Source of the DNA: Clostridium_AD sp937920395
GTDB lineage: Bacteria; Bacillota; Clostridia; Clostridiales; Clostridiaceae
Assembly (NCBI GenBank): GCA_052274345.1
Contig: DAVZGP010000007.1
Location: 1 to 64,000, forward strand
Direction: 5' to 3'
Length of the DNA stretch: 64,000 nucleotides
The notes under the pieces were generated by a model. It was not told the origin of the DNA, did not search any database, and saw only the letters and a list, made by a program, of their open reading frames with translations. How positions within the stretch are numbered: position 1 is the first letter of the stretch; each line of letters opens with the position of its first letter. This document shows positions 25,697-34,729 of the stretch, piece by piece. The position numbers were made by a program, and so were the translations under genes.

Positions 25697-25874
25697 GTAA
25701 TAATTTTATCAAAACGCAGAATATTGAATAAAGTGGATTAAAATTATGAAATAGGATATAATTAACACAATATATCATTTCAAAAAAATTCATTGGATAA
25801 TATACTCGTTCCAAATTCCCATGATATTTATAAAATAGATATTACATATGAAATACCCTTCGGAGGTGCAGATT

Positions 25875-27344
25875 TTGATAAATAAAGATTTCGAAAATAT
25901 CACGGTAGTCGAGCTAAAACAGCGTTGTAAAGAGCTTGGTATTAAAAACATTTCTAAACTTAAGAAAAGTGAACTAATTGGAGAGATAAACAAGACATCA
26001 CAAGTTTCTATGCAAAAGGATGGAGTGATTTTAAGAGAAAAGATAAGTCCTAAAATCTCTTCTACAGTTGAAGAGAATGTTATAGATAAATCAGAAAAGC
26101 ATGTCGAAATAAATTCAGCCCCAATTACTAAACCTACTTCAAATGAAAATATTGATACAGGTTTTAAAAATCAAAATGAAAATAAAAAAGAACAATTGCA
26201 AGAAATGATAAATGAATCAGGGTCGGCAAGAGGAGTACTAGAAATAATTGAAAATAATAGCTATGGTTTTTTAAGAGGACACAATTATCTATCAGGTTCT
26301 GATGATATTTATGTTTCGCCATCTCAAATTAGAAGGTTTAATTTAAAAACAGGCGATGAAGTAGAGGGTAAAGTTAGAACACCGAAGGAAGGCGAAAAAT
26401 TTAAAGCATTGCTATACGTGCTAAAAGTAAATGGAGAAAATCCAGAAAGAGCAGTAGGTAGAAGGCCTTTTGAAAAGCTAATCCCTATTTATCCAACACA
26501 AAGGTTGGTACTCGAAACTAATGCAGCCGATTTATCTTCAAGAATGATGGATATTATTTCTCCTATAGGTAAAGGACAAAGAGGCATAATTGTAGCACAG
26601 CCAAAAGCAGGAAAGACGACACTTCTTAAAAAAATCGCTAATAGTATCTCGATAAATCACCCGGAAGTAAAATTAATAGTTGTTTTAATAGATGAGAGAC
26701 CAGAAGAAGTAACTGATATGCAAAGATCAATTAAAGGCGAAGTTATATATTCAACGTTTGATGAAGAACCGGATCATCATACAAAAGTAGCTTCTATGGT
26801 GCTTGAAAGAGCTAAAAGAATGGTGGAACAAGGTCAAGATGTAGTTATCTTACTAGATAGTTTAACTAGACTTGCTAGAGCCTACAATTTAACTATAACA
26901 CCTTCTGGAAGAACGTTATCTGGAGGACTTGATCCTAGTGCGCTTTTAATGCCAAAGAAATTTTTTGGAGCAGCTAGAAATATTGAAGATGGTGGAAGTT
27001 TAACTATACTTGCGACAGCTCTCGTAGAAACGGGAAGCAGAATGGATGATATGATTTTTGAAGAATTTAAGGGTACTGGCAATATGGAAGTTCACTTAGA
27101 TAGAAAACTTCAAGAAAGAAGAATATTCCCAGCTATTGATATCTACAAATCAGGGACAAGAAGAGAAGATTTATTACTTACAAAGATTGAGATGGAGACT
27201 ATATATAATCTAAGAAAGATAATGTATAGAGAAGGTAATGCTCTAGGAGTAACAGAAAAACTTCTTAATCTACTATCTACAACTAAGAGTAATAAGGAAT
27301 TTTTAGAAATGATAAATAAAAATTTTGAACTATTAGCTAGGTAA
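25875..27344 (+). CDS. rho: Transcription termination factor Rho
   Basis: The 489-residue hexameric RNA helicase has an N-terminal SAP-like helical domain (VVELKQRCKELGI), an acidic or polar insert (about 45-110), the RNA-binding cold-shock fold (GVLEIIENNSYGFLRG) and a RecA core with Walker A AQPKAGKTTLLK (about 238-249) and Q/R-loop GGSLTILATALVETGSRMDD. The start is set at TTG 25875 because GGAGGTG (25862-25868) is 6 nt upstream; the in-frame ATG 25848 precedes that site. It is the head of the conserved rho-rpmE-tdk block. Confidence 0.96.
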   Translation: MINKDFENITVVELKQRCKELGIKNISKLKKSELIGEINKTSQVSMQKDGVILREKISPKISSTVEENVIDKSEKHVEINSAPITKPTSNENIDTGFKNQNENKKEQLQEMINESGSARGVLEIIENNSYGFLRGHNYLSGSDDIYVSPSQIRRFNLKTGDEVEGKVRTPKEGEKFKALLYVLKVNGENPERAVGRRPFEKLIPIYPTQRLVLETNAADLSSRMMDIISPIGKGQRGIIVAQPKAGKTTLLKKIANSISINHPEVKLIVVLIDERPEEVTDMQRSIKGEVIYSTFDEEPDHHTKVASMVLERAKRMVEQGQDVVILLDSLTRLARAYNLTITPSGRTLSGGLDPSALLMPKKFFGAARNIEDGGSLTILATALVETGSRMDDMIFEEFKGTGNMEVHLDRKLQERRIFPAIDIYKSGTRREDLLLTKIEMETIYNLRKIMYREGNALGVTEKLLNLLSTTKSNKEFLEMINKNFELLAR

Positions 27345-27349
27345 TATGA

Positions 27350-27393
27350 AGCTCTGAAAGAGATGATTAATAGCTCTGAAAGAGATGATTAAT
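27350..27393. repeat. 22-bp perfect tandem duplication after rho
   Basis: The 22-nt unit beginning AGCTCTGAAAGAGATG occurs twice without a gap (27350-27371 and 27372-27393) just after the rho stop codon. It is probably a slippage or end-joining duplication. Confidence 0.9.
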
Positions 27394-27413
27394 GCAGGTA
27401 GTATGAACTAGTT

Positions 27414-27480
27414 AAACGGCATATAATAAGATAGTACAATGATTGTTTTATCTTATTATATGCCGTTTATTATTTTTTCT
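27414..27480. terminator. Long-stem terminator of rho
   Basis: AAACGGCATATAATAAGATA (27414-27433) pairs over 20 bp with its complement at 27449-27468, then ATTATTTTTT. It lies between convergent rho and rpmE. Confidence 0.9.
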
Positions 27481-27511
27481 AGGTAAACTGTTTAAATTTT
27501 CATTTATAAAT

Positions 27512-27543
27512 GAAAAAATGGAAAAGATAATTAAATCTTTCCC
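27512..27543 (-). terminator. Terminator of rpmE
   Basis: On the minus strand GGGAAAGAT and ATCTTTTCC form a stem followed by ATTTTTT, just after the rpmE stop. Confidence 0.75.
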
Positions 27544-27552
27544 ATTACTATA

Positions 27553-27771
27553 TTATTCTACATCTTCATTTTTTATGTTAAATTTCTTCATGAATCTATC
27601 AACTCTACCACCGGCATCTATATTCTTTTGCTTACCAGTATAGAATGGATGGCAATTAGAACATACGTCTACTTTAAGTTCTTGTTTAGTAGAACCTGTA
27701 GTAAAAGTGTTTCCACATGCGCATTTAACGATTGTATCGTGATGATATTCTGGTTGTATTTCTTTTTGCAT
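27553..27771 (-). CDS. rpmE: 50S ribosomal protein L31, zinc-binding type
   Basis: The 72-residue protein has the L31 sequence with four zinc-site cysteines in CACGN and CSNCHPFYTGKQ, so it is the zinc (C+) paralogue. It is part of the large subunit near the 5S RNA and bridges to the 30S head. The start is ATG 27771, with GAGGTG 6 nt upstream; GTG 27780 overlaps that site. The gene is on the strand opposite to rho and tdk, although the rho-rpmE-tdk order is conserved; it has its own promoter and terminator. Confidence 0.96.
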   Translation of the reverse strand: MQKEIQPEYHHDTIVKCACGNTFTTGSTKQELKVDVCSNCHPFYTGKQKNIDAGGRVDRFMKKFNIKNEDVE

Positions 27772-27822
27772 ATTTTTCACCTCTTTTTAAAATAAATATA
27801 TACCCGTATTGTCAACTATTCA

Positions 27823-27852
27823 ATTTTATCATATAATTAATAATTAAGTCAA
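27823..27852 (-). promoter_or_regulatory. Promoter for rpmE
   Basis: On the minus strand TTGACT (27847-27852), an 18-nt spacer and TAAAAT (27823-27828) precede rpmE, showing independent transcription. Confidence 0.6.
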
Positions 27853-27976
27853 TAAGAATAAAATTATTTTTTTACTTTATTATATAGTATATATTTGATA
27901 AAATGTATATGGTTAAAATTTTTATTTGAATTAACTGTAATTTAAAGAGGCGGTTGAATAAACTGGAGGTATAAAT

Positions 27977-28561
27977 ATGTACGGACCAAAAAATCATGGC
28001 TGGGTGGAAGTTATTATAGGACCTATGTACAGTGGAAAATCTGAGGAACTTATACGTAGAATAAGAAGAACTAAAATTGCAAAGCAGAAAGTACAGGTTT
28101 TTAAACCGGAAATTGATAATAGATATAGTAAGGATGATGTGGTATCTCACTGTGGAGAGAAGGAAGAAGCTGTTAGAGTTAAGGATAGTGCACAAATATT
28201 AGAACTTTTAGATGCTGATACACAAGTTATTGCAATAGATGAGGTACAATTTTTCGACAAGGGCATTATAGACATAATTACATCACTTGCGGATGATAAT
28301 AAAAGAGTTATATGCGCAGGCCTTGATATGGATTTTAGAGGTGAACCGTTTGGACCTATACCAGCACTACTCGCAATAGCAGAATTTGTTGATAAAATCC
28401 AGGCGATTTGCGTAGTGTGTGGTAATCCCGCTACTAGAACTCAACGTTTAATTAATGGGAAACCAGCTAAATATGAAGATAAAATAGTATTAATTGGGGC
28501 TACAGAGTCTTATGAAGCGAGATGTAGAAAGTGTCACATTGTGCCTAAAGAGGGGGATTAA
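27977..28561 (+). CDS. tdk: Thymidine kinase
   Basis: The 194-residue type II thymidine kinase salvages thymidine to dTMP. It has P-loop GPMYSGKSEELIRR (about 15-28), the DEVQFF Walker B/catalytic segment (about 89-94) and structural zinc cysteines in CVVCGNP and CRKCH. It starts at ATG 27977 after TGGAGGT. The stop is 2 bp from the next gene, so the two are co-transcribed. Confidence 0.96.
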   Translation: MYGPKNHGWVEVIIGPMYSGKSEELIRRIRRTKIAKQKVQVFKPEIDNRYSKDDVVSHCGEKEEAVRVKDSAQILELLDADTQVIAIDEVQFFDKGIIDIITSLADDNKRVICAGLDMDFRGEPFGPIPALLAIAEFVDKIQAICVVCGNPATRTQRLINGKPAKYEDKIVLIGATESYEARCRKCHIVPKEGD

Positions 28562-28563
28562 TT

Positions 28564-29469
28564 ATGGCTAGAAATACAAGCGTGGGAGGCCAAGCGGTAA
28601 TTGAAGGGGTTATGATGAGAGGCCTAGCAGGAATTGCAACTGCTGTGAGAACTGAGCAAGGAGAAATTGTAGTTGAGAAAAAAGAATATAGATCATATAC
28701 TAAAAAGAACAAGTTAGTAGGACTACCAATAATAAGAGGATTCATTGCTTTAATTGAATCATTAGTTATAGGGGTGAAGACCTTGAATTATTCGGCGTCT
28801 TTTTTTGAAGAGGAAGGTGAACCTTCAAAATTAGATAAATGTATAGAAAAATTGTTTAAAGAAAAAAGTAATGATGTAGTTATGGGGGTATCTCTTATAA
28901 TTTCTTTGGCTCTATCCATTGGATTATTTTTTATTGTTCCAACTTTAGTTGCTAATTTGTTTAGTAAATTAGGTACAGGTACAATGGGTATGAATATCGT
29001 AGAGGGAATTATTAGAGTTTTGATATTTTTGTCATATGTGTATCTAATAGGAAAAATGGAAGATATTAAGAGAGTATATGAGTATCACGGTGCAGAACAT
29101 AAAACTATATTTTGTTATGAGAACGAAGTTGAATTAACTCCAGAAAATGCAGCTAAATTTGGAAGACTACATCCAAGATGTGGAACAAATTTTTTATTCT
29201 TAGTTATGATAGTTAGCATTATAGTGTTTTCTTTAACTGGTTGGAACTCAATTGGGGAGCGAATAATGTATAGAATTATATTACTTCCTTTGATTTCAGG
29301 TATAAGTTATGAAATTATTAAATGGATGGGGAAAAGCAAGAGTAACTTAGCGAAAATTCTTTCTTATCCGGGATTAAAATTACAAAATTTAACCACAAGA
29401 GAACCCGATTTATCTCAATTAGAGGTGGCAATAAGTGCGCTTAAAGCTGCAGAGGGAATAGCAGAGTGA
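28564..29469 (+). CDS. DUF1385 membrane protein (YqhQ-like)
   Basis: The 301-residue protein matches the DUF1385/YqhQ family: N-terminal GGQAVIEGVMMRG, about four membrane helices, the invariant YHGAEHKTIFCYE (about 176-188) and HPRCGTNFLFLV (about 201-212). The conserved His, Glu and Cys suggest a metal site, but the function is not established. The family is regularly linked to prmC and prfA in clostridia, as here. Confidence 0.85.
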   Translation: MARNTSVGGQAVIEGVMMRGLAGIATAVRTEQGEIVVEKKEYRSYTKKNKLVGLPIIRGFIALIESLVIGVKTLNYSASFFEEEGEPSKLDKCIEKLFKEKSNDVVMGVSLIISLALSIGLFFIVPTLVANLFSKLGTGTMGMNIVEGIIRVLIFLSYVYLIGKMEDIKRVYEYHGAEHKTIFCYENEVELTPENAAKFGRLHPRCGTNFLFLVMIVSIIVFSLTGWNSIGERIMYRIILLPLISGISYEIIKWMGKSKSNLAKILSYPGLKLQNLTTREPDLSQLEVAISALKAAEGIAE

Positions 29470-29525
29470 TTAGTATATTGTTAGTATAATGAATGGTTAT
29501 ATTAAAAGAATGGAGGTTGTGAAAA

Positions 29526-30398
29526 ATTAATATAGTTGAAAAAAATACTATACAGGAAGTGCTTTTAGAGTCATATGAAATTTTAAAAAAGGTTAAGATT
29601 GAGAGTTATTTGTTAGATTCACAACTTTTACTTGGTAAAGTTTTAAATAAAGATAAATTATTCGTAATGATTAATAGAGAATTTAAACTTAATATAAATC
29701 AGAAAAATGAGTTTCTTCGATTGATTGAGATTAGAAAAAATAAAATGCCTATAAAATACATTCTTGGTGAGTGTGAATTCATGGGTATGAATTTTATAGT
29801 AAAACCAGGAGTTTTAATACCAAGACCTGATACTGAAATTTTAGTTGAGGAAGTAATTAAATATGTAAAGGGAAAAGGCTTCACGCAAATATGTGATGTT
29901 TGTACTGGAAGTGGTGCCATTGGTATATCGATAGCTGAATTTATTAAAGAAGTTAACGTAACGCTTTATGATATATCAGAAGAGGCTTTAGCAGTTGCTA
30001 GATTAAATATAGATAGATTTAACTTGTCTAAAAGAATTAGTATAGATAATAGTGATTTGCTAAAAGAGGCAATTGATAAGCAGAAGAAATTTGAGGTAAT
30101 AGTATCTAATCCACCATACATAAAAAAAGATATTATACCTACGTTGATGGAGGATGTAAAGGGCTATGAACCATTTATAGCTCTATGTGGTGGGGAGGAT
30201 GGTCTTGATTTCTATAGGAGAATCACAAAAGAAAGTGTGTTAGTTTTACAAAGAGGTGGGCTTTTAGCTTTCGAAATAGGATATGATCAAAAGGAAGCAG
30301 TTACGAATATCTTACTTAAATCAGGATTTAAAAATATAGAATGTGTTAAAGACTTATCGGGAAATGATAGGGTTATTAAAGCCACTTTACTAGATTAG
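29526..30398 (+). CDS. prmC: Release factor N5-glutamine methyltransferase PrmC
   Basis: The enzyme methylates the GGQ glutamine of release factors using SAM. It has an N-terminal helical domain, the SAM motif DVCTGSGAIGISIA (near residue 120) and the catalytic NPPY (VSNPPYIKK). The family homology starts before GTG 29559 (TIQEVLLESYEILK), and a strong GGAGG at 29512-29516 points to ATT 29526 as start, because no ATG, GTG or TTG is in frame between the upstream stop (29520) and 29559. That gives 290 residues. It precedes prfA, its substrate. Confidence 0.9.
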   Translation: MNIVEKNTIQEVLLESYEILKKVKIESYLLDSQLLLGKVLNKDKLFVMINREFKLNINQKNEFLRLIEIRKNKMPIKYILGECEFMGMNFIVKPGVLIPRPDTEILVEEVIKYVKGKGFTQICDVCTGSGAIGISIAEFIKEVNVTLYDISEEALAVARLNIDRFNLSKRISIDNSDLLKEAIDKQKKFEVIVSNPPYIKKDIIPTLMEDVKGYEPFIALCGGEDGLDFYRRITKESVLVLQRGGLLAFEIGYDQKEAVTNILLKSGFKNIECVKDLSGNDRVIKATLLD

Positions 30399-30513
30399 TT
30401 ACTTAGCAAAATAGTAGTTTTAAAAAGGTAATAATTAGGTGAATACAATTTGTATATTGTATTTGGGTGTGATATAATTAAGAATGTGAAAATATATATA
30501 CGGAGTGATAAAA

Positions 30514-31590
30514 ATGTTAGATAGACTTGATTTTACGGAAAATAAATATGATGAACTTTCAATAAAAATTGGCGATCCATTGGTTATTGCTAACCAAAAG
30601 GAATGGCAAAAATTATGTAAAGAACATGCAGGACTCGAAATAATTGTTACAAAATATAGAATATATAAAAAAGCTAAACAAGATTTAGAGACAAACAAAG
30701 AAATGCTTAAAGAAGAATCAGATAAAGAAATGAAAGACATGATTCAAGAGGAAATTAAAGAATTAAATGAAATTAAGGAAACAACGCAAGAAGAATTAAG
30801 AATTTTACTTTTGCCTAAAGACCCAAATGATGAGAGAAATGTATTTGTGGAAATTAGAGCAGGAGCAGGTGGAGATGAAGCTGCATTGTTTGCAGCAAAT
30901 CTATTTAGAATGTATACAAGATATGCAGAGCGTCATAGATGGAAAGTTGAAGTTATGAGTGCCAATGAAACTGATATTGGTGGATTTAAAGAAATAGTGT
31001 TTATGATAAAAGGTGAATCTACATACAGTAAATTCAAATATGAAAGTGGAGTGCATAGAGTTCAAAGAGTTCCAGACACAGAGTCAAGTGGAAGAATTCA
31101 TACATCTACAGCCACTGTAGCGGTACTTCCTGAAGTTGATGATGTAGATATTGAAGTTAATGCTAATGATTTAAGAATAGATGTGTTTAGAGCGTCAGGT
31201 AATGGAGGACAATGCGTTAATACAACAGATTCAGCAGTAAGAATGACGCATATTCCAACAGGACTTGTAGTTTCTTGTCAGGATGAGAAATCTCAGTTAA
31301 AGAATAAAGAAAAAGCTTTGAAAATACTAAAATCTAGATTGTTTGACAGAGCAGAAGCGGAGAGATCAGCAGGGATAGCTGAAGAGAGAAAAAGTCAAGT
31401 AGGTACTGGAGACAGAAGTGAGAGGATAAGAACATATAATTATCCTCAAGGAAGGATAACGGATCATAGAATCGGTTTAACCTTGTATAAATTAGATGCT
31501 TTTCTTGATGGAGATATAGATGAAATGCTGAACAGCTTAATAACTGCTGACCAAGCAGAAAAGATGAAAGCAATGGGTAATAATAACTAA
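30514..31590 (+). CDS. prfA: Peptide chain release factor 1
   Basis: The 358-residue factor reads UAA and UAG stop codons. It has the PxT-type codon-recognition loop (RVPDTESSGRIHTST), the catalytic GGQ in FRASGNGGQCVNTTDS and the RF1 C-terminal domain. The start is ATG 30514 with CGGAGTG upstream. It lies next to prmC, which modifies its GGQ. Confidence 0.97.
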   Translation: MLDRLDFTENKYDELSIKIGDPLVIANQKEWQKLCKEHAGLEIIVTKYRIYKKAKQDLETNKEMLKEESDKEMKDMIQEEIKELNEIKETTQEELRILLLPKDPNDERNVFVEIRAGAGGDEAALFAANLFRMYTRYAERHRWKVEVMSANETDIGGFKEIVFMIKGESTYSKFKYESGVHRVQRVPDTESSGRIHTSTATVAVLPEVDDVDIEVNANDLRIDVFRASGNGGQCVNTTDSAVRMTHIPTGLVVSCQDEKSQLKNKEKALKILKSRLFDRAEAERSAGIAEERKSQVGTGDRSERIRTYNYPQGRITDHRIGLTLYKLDAFLDGDIDEMLNSLITADQAEKMKAMGNNN

Positions 31591-31618
31591 GATATTACTA
31601 TGAGTGAAAGGTGAAATT

Positions 31619-32194
31619 ATGAATATAAATAAAGCCATTAGAAAGCAAAAAAAAACTTATAAAAGGTTTATGCTGTCGATGTGCTTTATTTTTATTTTAT
31701 TACCAATTGTATTAAGGGTATCAAATATTATTAACATTTTTTTTATAATTTATTTGATTTGCATAGAGGTAATGATTACTTTTGTGCTACTTCTTAGAAT
31801 TAATGAGGAATGTATTGATTTCAAACAGAATGGTTATAAAATAATTATATGGTGTGGAATAACAAAAGTTAAATTTATCATTATATGCAGAAAAGTTGAT
31901 TTAGTACATACGCAGGGTCATGGTAGAAATTTAAAGATTATTATAATAACAAAATCGGGGTTTAGGAATAAAAGAATTCGTCCTGTGGATATAAATTTTT
32001 TTATGAAATACCCTTATATAGCTAAAATGTATATTGAAATTAAGCTACAAAATCCAGAAAAAACATATTTCTATATTGTGATTAATAATGGTGGATTTAG
32101 AAAATATAGTTTATTAAATGAGTTATATAAAACTTGCGACCAAGCAGTATTTTCAGATGATGCAATAGAAAATATAAAAGAATATAGAGATTAA
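31619..32194 (+). CDS. Unknown two-helix membrane protein
   Basis: The roughly 191-residue protein has a basic N-terminus, a hydrophobic hairpin of two helices (about 15-60), and then a beta-rich, lysine/isoleucine-rich domain that could be a bacterial PH-like fold. No family signature is recognised. The start ATG 31619 follows AAGGTG; GTG 31604 is possible. It sits between prfA and sua5, a position often held by small unknown genes in clostridia. Confidence 0.6.
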   Translation: MNINKAIRKQKKTYKRFMLSMCFIFILLPIVLRVSNIINIFFIIYLICIEVMITFVLLLRINEECIDFKQNGYKIIIWCGITKVKFIIICRKVDLVHTQGHGRNLKIIIITKSGFRNKRIRPVDINFFMKYPYIAKMYIEIKLQNPEKTYFYIVINNGGFRKYSLLNELYKTCDQAVFSDDAIENIKEYRD

Positions 32195-32219
32195 GGTTTT
32201 AAAACTAAGAGGTGTAAGG

Positions 32220-33266
32220 ATGGATACAAAAATTATAATTTTAGATGTAAATAATATTGCACGGGATATAATTAATGAGGCCGGTCAAGTTATAAAAGAT
32301 GGTGGATTAGTTGCGTTTCCTACAGAAACGGTTTATGGTCTTGGAGCAAATGCCTTAGATAAAAATGCAGTAGAAAAGATTTTCAAGGCTAAAGGTAGAC
32401 CGCAGGATAATCCACTTATTGTGCATGTAGCTAATTGTAATATAGAGAACCTAGTTAAGGAAGTACCCAATATAGCAAATGAAATAATGAGTAAATATTG
32501 GCCAGGACCAATAACATTAATTTTTAATAAGTCTGAGTTGATTCCTGATACTACCAGTGCAGGCCTTAAAACTGTAGGCATACGTATGCCATCAAGTATT
32601 ATTGCAAGAAAACTTATTGAAGCAGCTGGAACGCCTATAGCGGCTCCATCAGCAAATATATCTGGTAGACCGAGTCCAACAGAGGTAGAAAGTTGTATTG
32701 AAGATTTAAGTGGTAAGATAGAATATATTTTAGGTGGAGAGAAAAGCCAAATAGGCCTTGAGTCAACGATAGTTGATTGTACATGTAATCCTCCATGCAT
32801 ACTTAGACCAGGAGCTATAACTCTTGAGATGTTGAAAGAGATAGACGATAGAATATATATTGATAAGAGTATAATGTCTAAACCTAAGAAAGATTTTAAA
32901 CCTAGAGCACCAGGCATGAAATATAGGCATTATGCACCAAAAGCTCCAGTAAAAATTATATCTGGAGACATAGAAAAAACTATTGCAAAAATCAATGAAA
33001 TAGTGCAAACTAATATGGGTAACAAAAAAATTGGAATTATTGCAACAGATGAAACAAAAGATAAATATCCTTATGGCACTGTTGTTTCATTGGGTAATAG
33101 AAAACAGTTAGATACTGTGGGTAGAAATCTTTTTGAAGTATTAAGAAGTTTTGATGCTATAGACGTAGATTTAATATTATCAGAAGCATTTGAGGAAAAA
33201 GGTTTAGGATATGCTATAATGAATAGGCTTAAGAAATCCGCAGGTTTTGATATAACCTACGTATAG
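32220..33266 (+). CDS. tsaC: Threonylcarbamoyl-AMP synthase (Sua5 type)
   Basis: The 348-residue enzyme makes threonylcarbamoyl-AMP for the t6A37 tRNA modification. The N-terminal YrdC domain has FPTETVYGLGANA and PSANISGRPSPT, and a C-terminal Sua5 domain of about 120 residues follows the linker APGMKYRHYAPKAP. The presence of both domains makes it the Sua5 (YwlC) form. It starts at ATG 32220 after AAGAGGTG. Confidence 0.95.
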   Translation: MDTKIIILDVNNIARDIINEAGQVIKDGGLVAFPTETVYGLGANALDKNAVEKIFKAKGRPQDNPLIVHVANCNIENLVKEVPNIANEIMSKYWPGPITLIFNKSELIPDTTSAGLKTVGIRMPSSIIARKLIEAAGTPIAAPSANISGRPSPTEVESCIEDLSGKIEYILGGEKSQIGLESTIVDCTCNPPCILRPGAITLEMLKEIDDRIYIDKSIMSKPKKDFKPRAPGMKYRHYAPKAPVKIISGDIEKTIAKINEIVQTNMGNKKIGIIATDETKDKYPYGTVVSLGNRKQLDTVGRNLFEVLRSFDAIDVDLILSEAFEEKGLGYAIMNRLKKSAGFDITYV

Positions 33267-33314
33267 GTAAATAAAACCTGTAATTTGCAGATCTTTTAGT
33301 AAAATATAAGGAGG

Positions 33315-33518
33315 GTGACTATGGACATATTATATGCTTGTAATAAAAAAATGAAAAGAAGCTATAGCTTAGAAGCTATTTTCAATAAAATGTGTATTAT
33401 AAATAACATAGTCCCCCAGGGTAGAAACATTTTAGCCCATTTGAAGCAAATTATTGGAATAAAAAATAATGTGTATTTATTATTTGATAAGATATGGAAG
33501 ATAGTAGCATTTAAGTAG
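33315..33518 (+). pseudogene. Decayed low-molecular-weight protein tyrosine phosphatase
   Basis: This 67-codon frame has a perfect AAGGAGGGTG site, but its product looks like the first 30 residues of a YwlE-type arginine/tyrosine phosphatase: DILYACNKKMKRSYSLEAIF aligns without gaps to the family ILFVCTGNTCRSPMAEAIF. The catalytic Cys, Arg and Ser positions survive while the rest of the P-loop is destroyed. After NKMCIINNI the similarity ends, with about 80 residues including the general-acid region missing. The position between sua5 and rpiB is where ywlE lies in other Firmicutes. The frame still ends cleanly before a terminator, so a peptide could be made. Confidence 0.65.
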
Positions 33519-33548
33519 TTTGTTTAAATGCCGATATCTTCTTTTTTT
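33497..33548 (+). terminator. Terminator before rpiB
   Basis: GAAGATA (33497-33503) pairs with TATCTTC (33535-33541) and GCATTTAA (33507-33514) with TTAAATGC (33524-33531), followed by seven T residues. It overlaps the end of the phosphatase remnant. Confidence 0.8.
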
Positions 33549-33596
33549 GTAATATTATATATTATAACAAAAAAATATTTTAGGAGGTGCTTTATA

Positions 33597-34046
33597 ATGA
33601 GAATAGCATTGGGTAGTGATCATGGCGGGTTGAGTTTAAAAAAAGAAATAATTAAACATTTAAAGAGTGAAAATATTGAGATAACAGACTTTGGTACTCA
33701 TACTGAAGATTCCTGTGATTATCCAGATTATGCACTAAAAGTTTCAGAGGAAGTAGTAGCAGGAAACTTTGAATTAGGAATACTCGTATGTGGTACAGGT
33801 ATAGGAGTAAGCATTTGTGCTAATAAAGTACCTGGAATACGAGCTGCACTGTGCGGTGATACATTCAGCGCCCATGCAACGCGTGAGCATAATAATGCTA
33901 ACATACTTACTCTAGGAGAGAGAACTATTGGAACAGGACTCGCAATAGATATAGTAGATACTTTTATTAACGCTAAATTTTTAGGCGAAAGGCATCAAAG
34001 AAGAATTGATAAAATTACTGAGATTGAAAAAAAATATAGTAAATAA
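33597..34046 (+). CDS. rpiB: Ribose-5-phosphate isomerase B
   Basis: The 149-residue enzyme of the LacAB/RpiB family interconverts ribose-5-P and ribulose-5-P. It has MRIALGSDHGG (substrate loop), the catalytic-cysteine loop VCGTGIGVSICANK (about 65-78) and HNNANIL. The start is ATG 33597 after AGGAGGTG; the frame extends upstream without homology. It probably supplies ribose-5-P for PRPP used by the adjacent upp product. Confidence 0.96.
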   Translation: MRIALGSDHGGLSLKKEIIKHLKSENIEITDFGTHTEDSCDYPDYALKVSEEVVAGNFELGILVCGTGIGVSICANKVPGIRAALCGDTFSAHATREHNNANILTLGERTIGTGLAIDIVDTFINAKFLGERHQRRIDKITEIEKKYSK

Positions 34047-34066
34047 AATATTAGGAGGAAACACAT

Positions 34067-34696
34067 ATGAGTAAAGTAACACAAATTACACATCCACTTA
34101 TACAGCATAAATTGGCATACATCAGGGACAAAAATACAGGCTCAAAGTATTTTAGAGAGTTAGTTGAAGAAGTTGCAATGCTTATGGCTTATGAAGTTAC
34201 GCGTGATATACAATTAGAAGAAGTAGAAATTGAAACTCCAATTTGTACTACTAAATGTAAAGTTCTAACAGGAAAGAAAATGGCTATAGTACCAATACTT
34301 AGAGCGGGACTTGGAATGGTTGATGGTGTACTAAAACTTATACCAGCAGCTAAGGTTGGACACATAGGAATGTATAGAGATGAGGCAACTCTTCAACCAA
34401 TTGAATATTTCTGTAAATTACCTCAGGATATCAGTGAAAGAGATGTAATCATTACAGATCCTATGATTGCGACCGGTGGTTCTGCAATAGATGCAATTTC
34501 AGCTCTTAAGAAAAGAGGAGCAAAGAATATAAGAATTATGTGTCTTATAGCAGCACCAGAAGGAATTAAGGCTATTAGTGATGCACATCCAGATGTGGAT
34601 ATATATGCAGCTTCAATTGATGAAAAATTAAATGAACAAGGATATATCGTACCAGGTCTTGGAGATGCTGGAGACAGATTATTTGGAACTAAATAA
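34067..34696 (+). CDS. upp: Uracil phosphoribosyltransferase
   Basis: The 209-residue enzyme makes UMP from uracil and PRPP. It shows PILRAGLGMVDGVL (about 84-97), the PRPP-binding segment ITDPMIATGGSAIDAI (about 129-144) and the uracil-binding YIVPGLGDAGDR near the C-terminus. It starts at ATG 34067 after TAGGAGG, 20 bp from rpiB, so the genes form an operon ended by a perfect palindrome terminator. Confidence 0.97.
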   Translation: MSKVTQITHPLIQHKLAYIRDKNTGSKYFRELVEEVAMLMAYEVTRDIQLEEVEIETPICTTKCKVLTGKKMAIVPILRAGLGMVDGVLKLIPAAKVGHIGMYRDEATLQPIEYFCKLPQDISERDVIITDPMIATGGSAIDAISALKKRGAKNIRIMCLIAAPEGIKAISDAHPDVDIYAASIDEKLNEQGYIVPGLGDAGDRLFGTK

Positions 34697-34729
34697 TTAA
34701 TTTTAAGCAAATAAACAAAAGGTAAAAAT

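Noticed and set aside
27350..27393. Repeat pair after rho as a CRISPR-like array
   Set aside because: There are only two units, with no spacer between them and no cas genes.
27872..28195. 107-codon minus-strand frame over the tdk start
   Set aside because: It is antisense to the conserved P-loop region of tdk and has no ribosome binding site.
32333..32917. 194-codon open frame on the minus strand inside sua5
   Set aside because: It lies wholly opposite a conserved enzyme, has no ribosome binding site and its product is a composition artefact.
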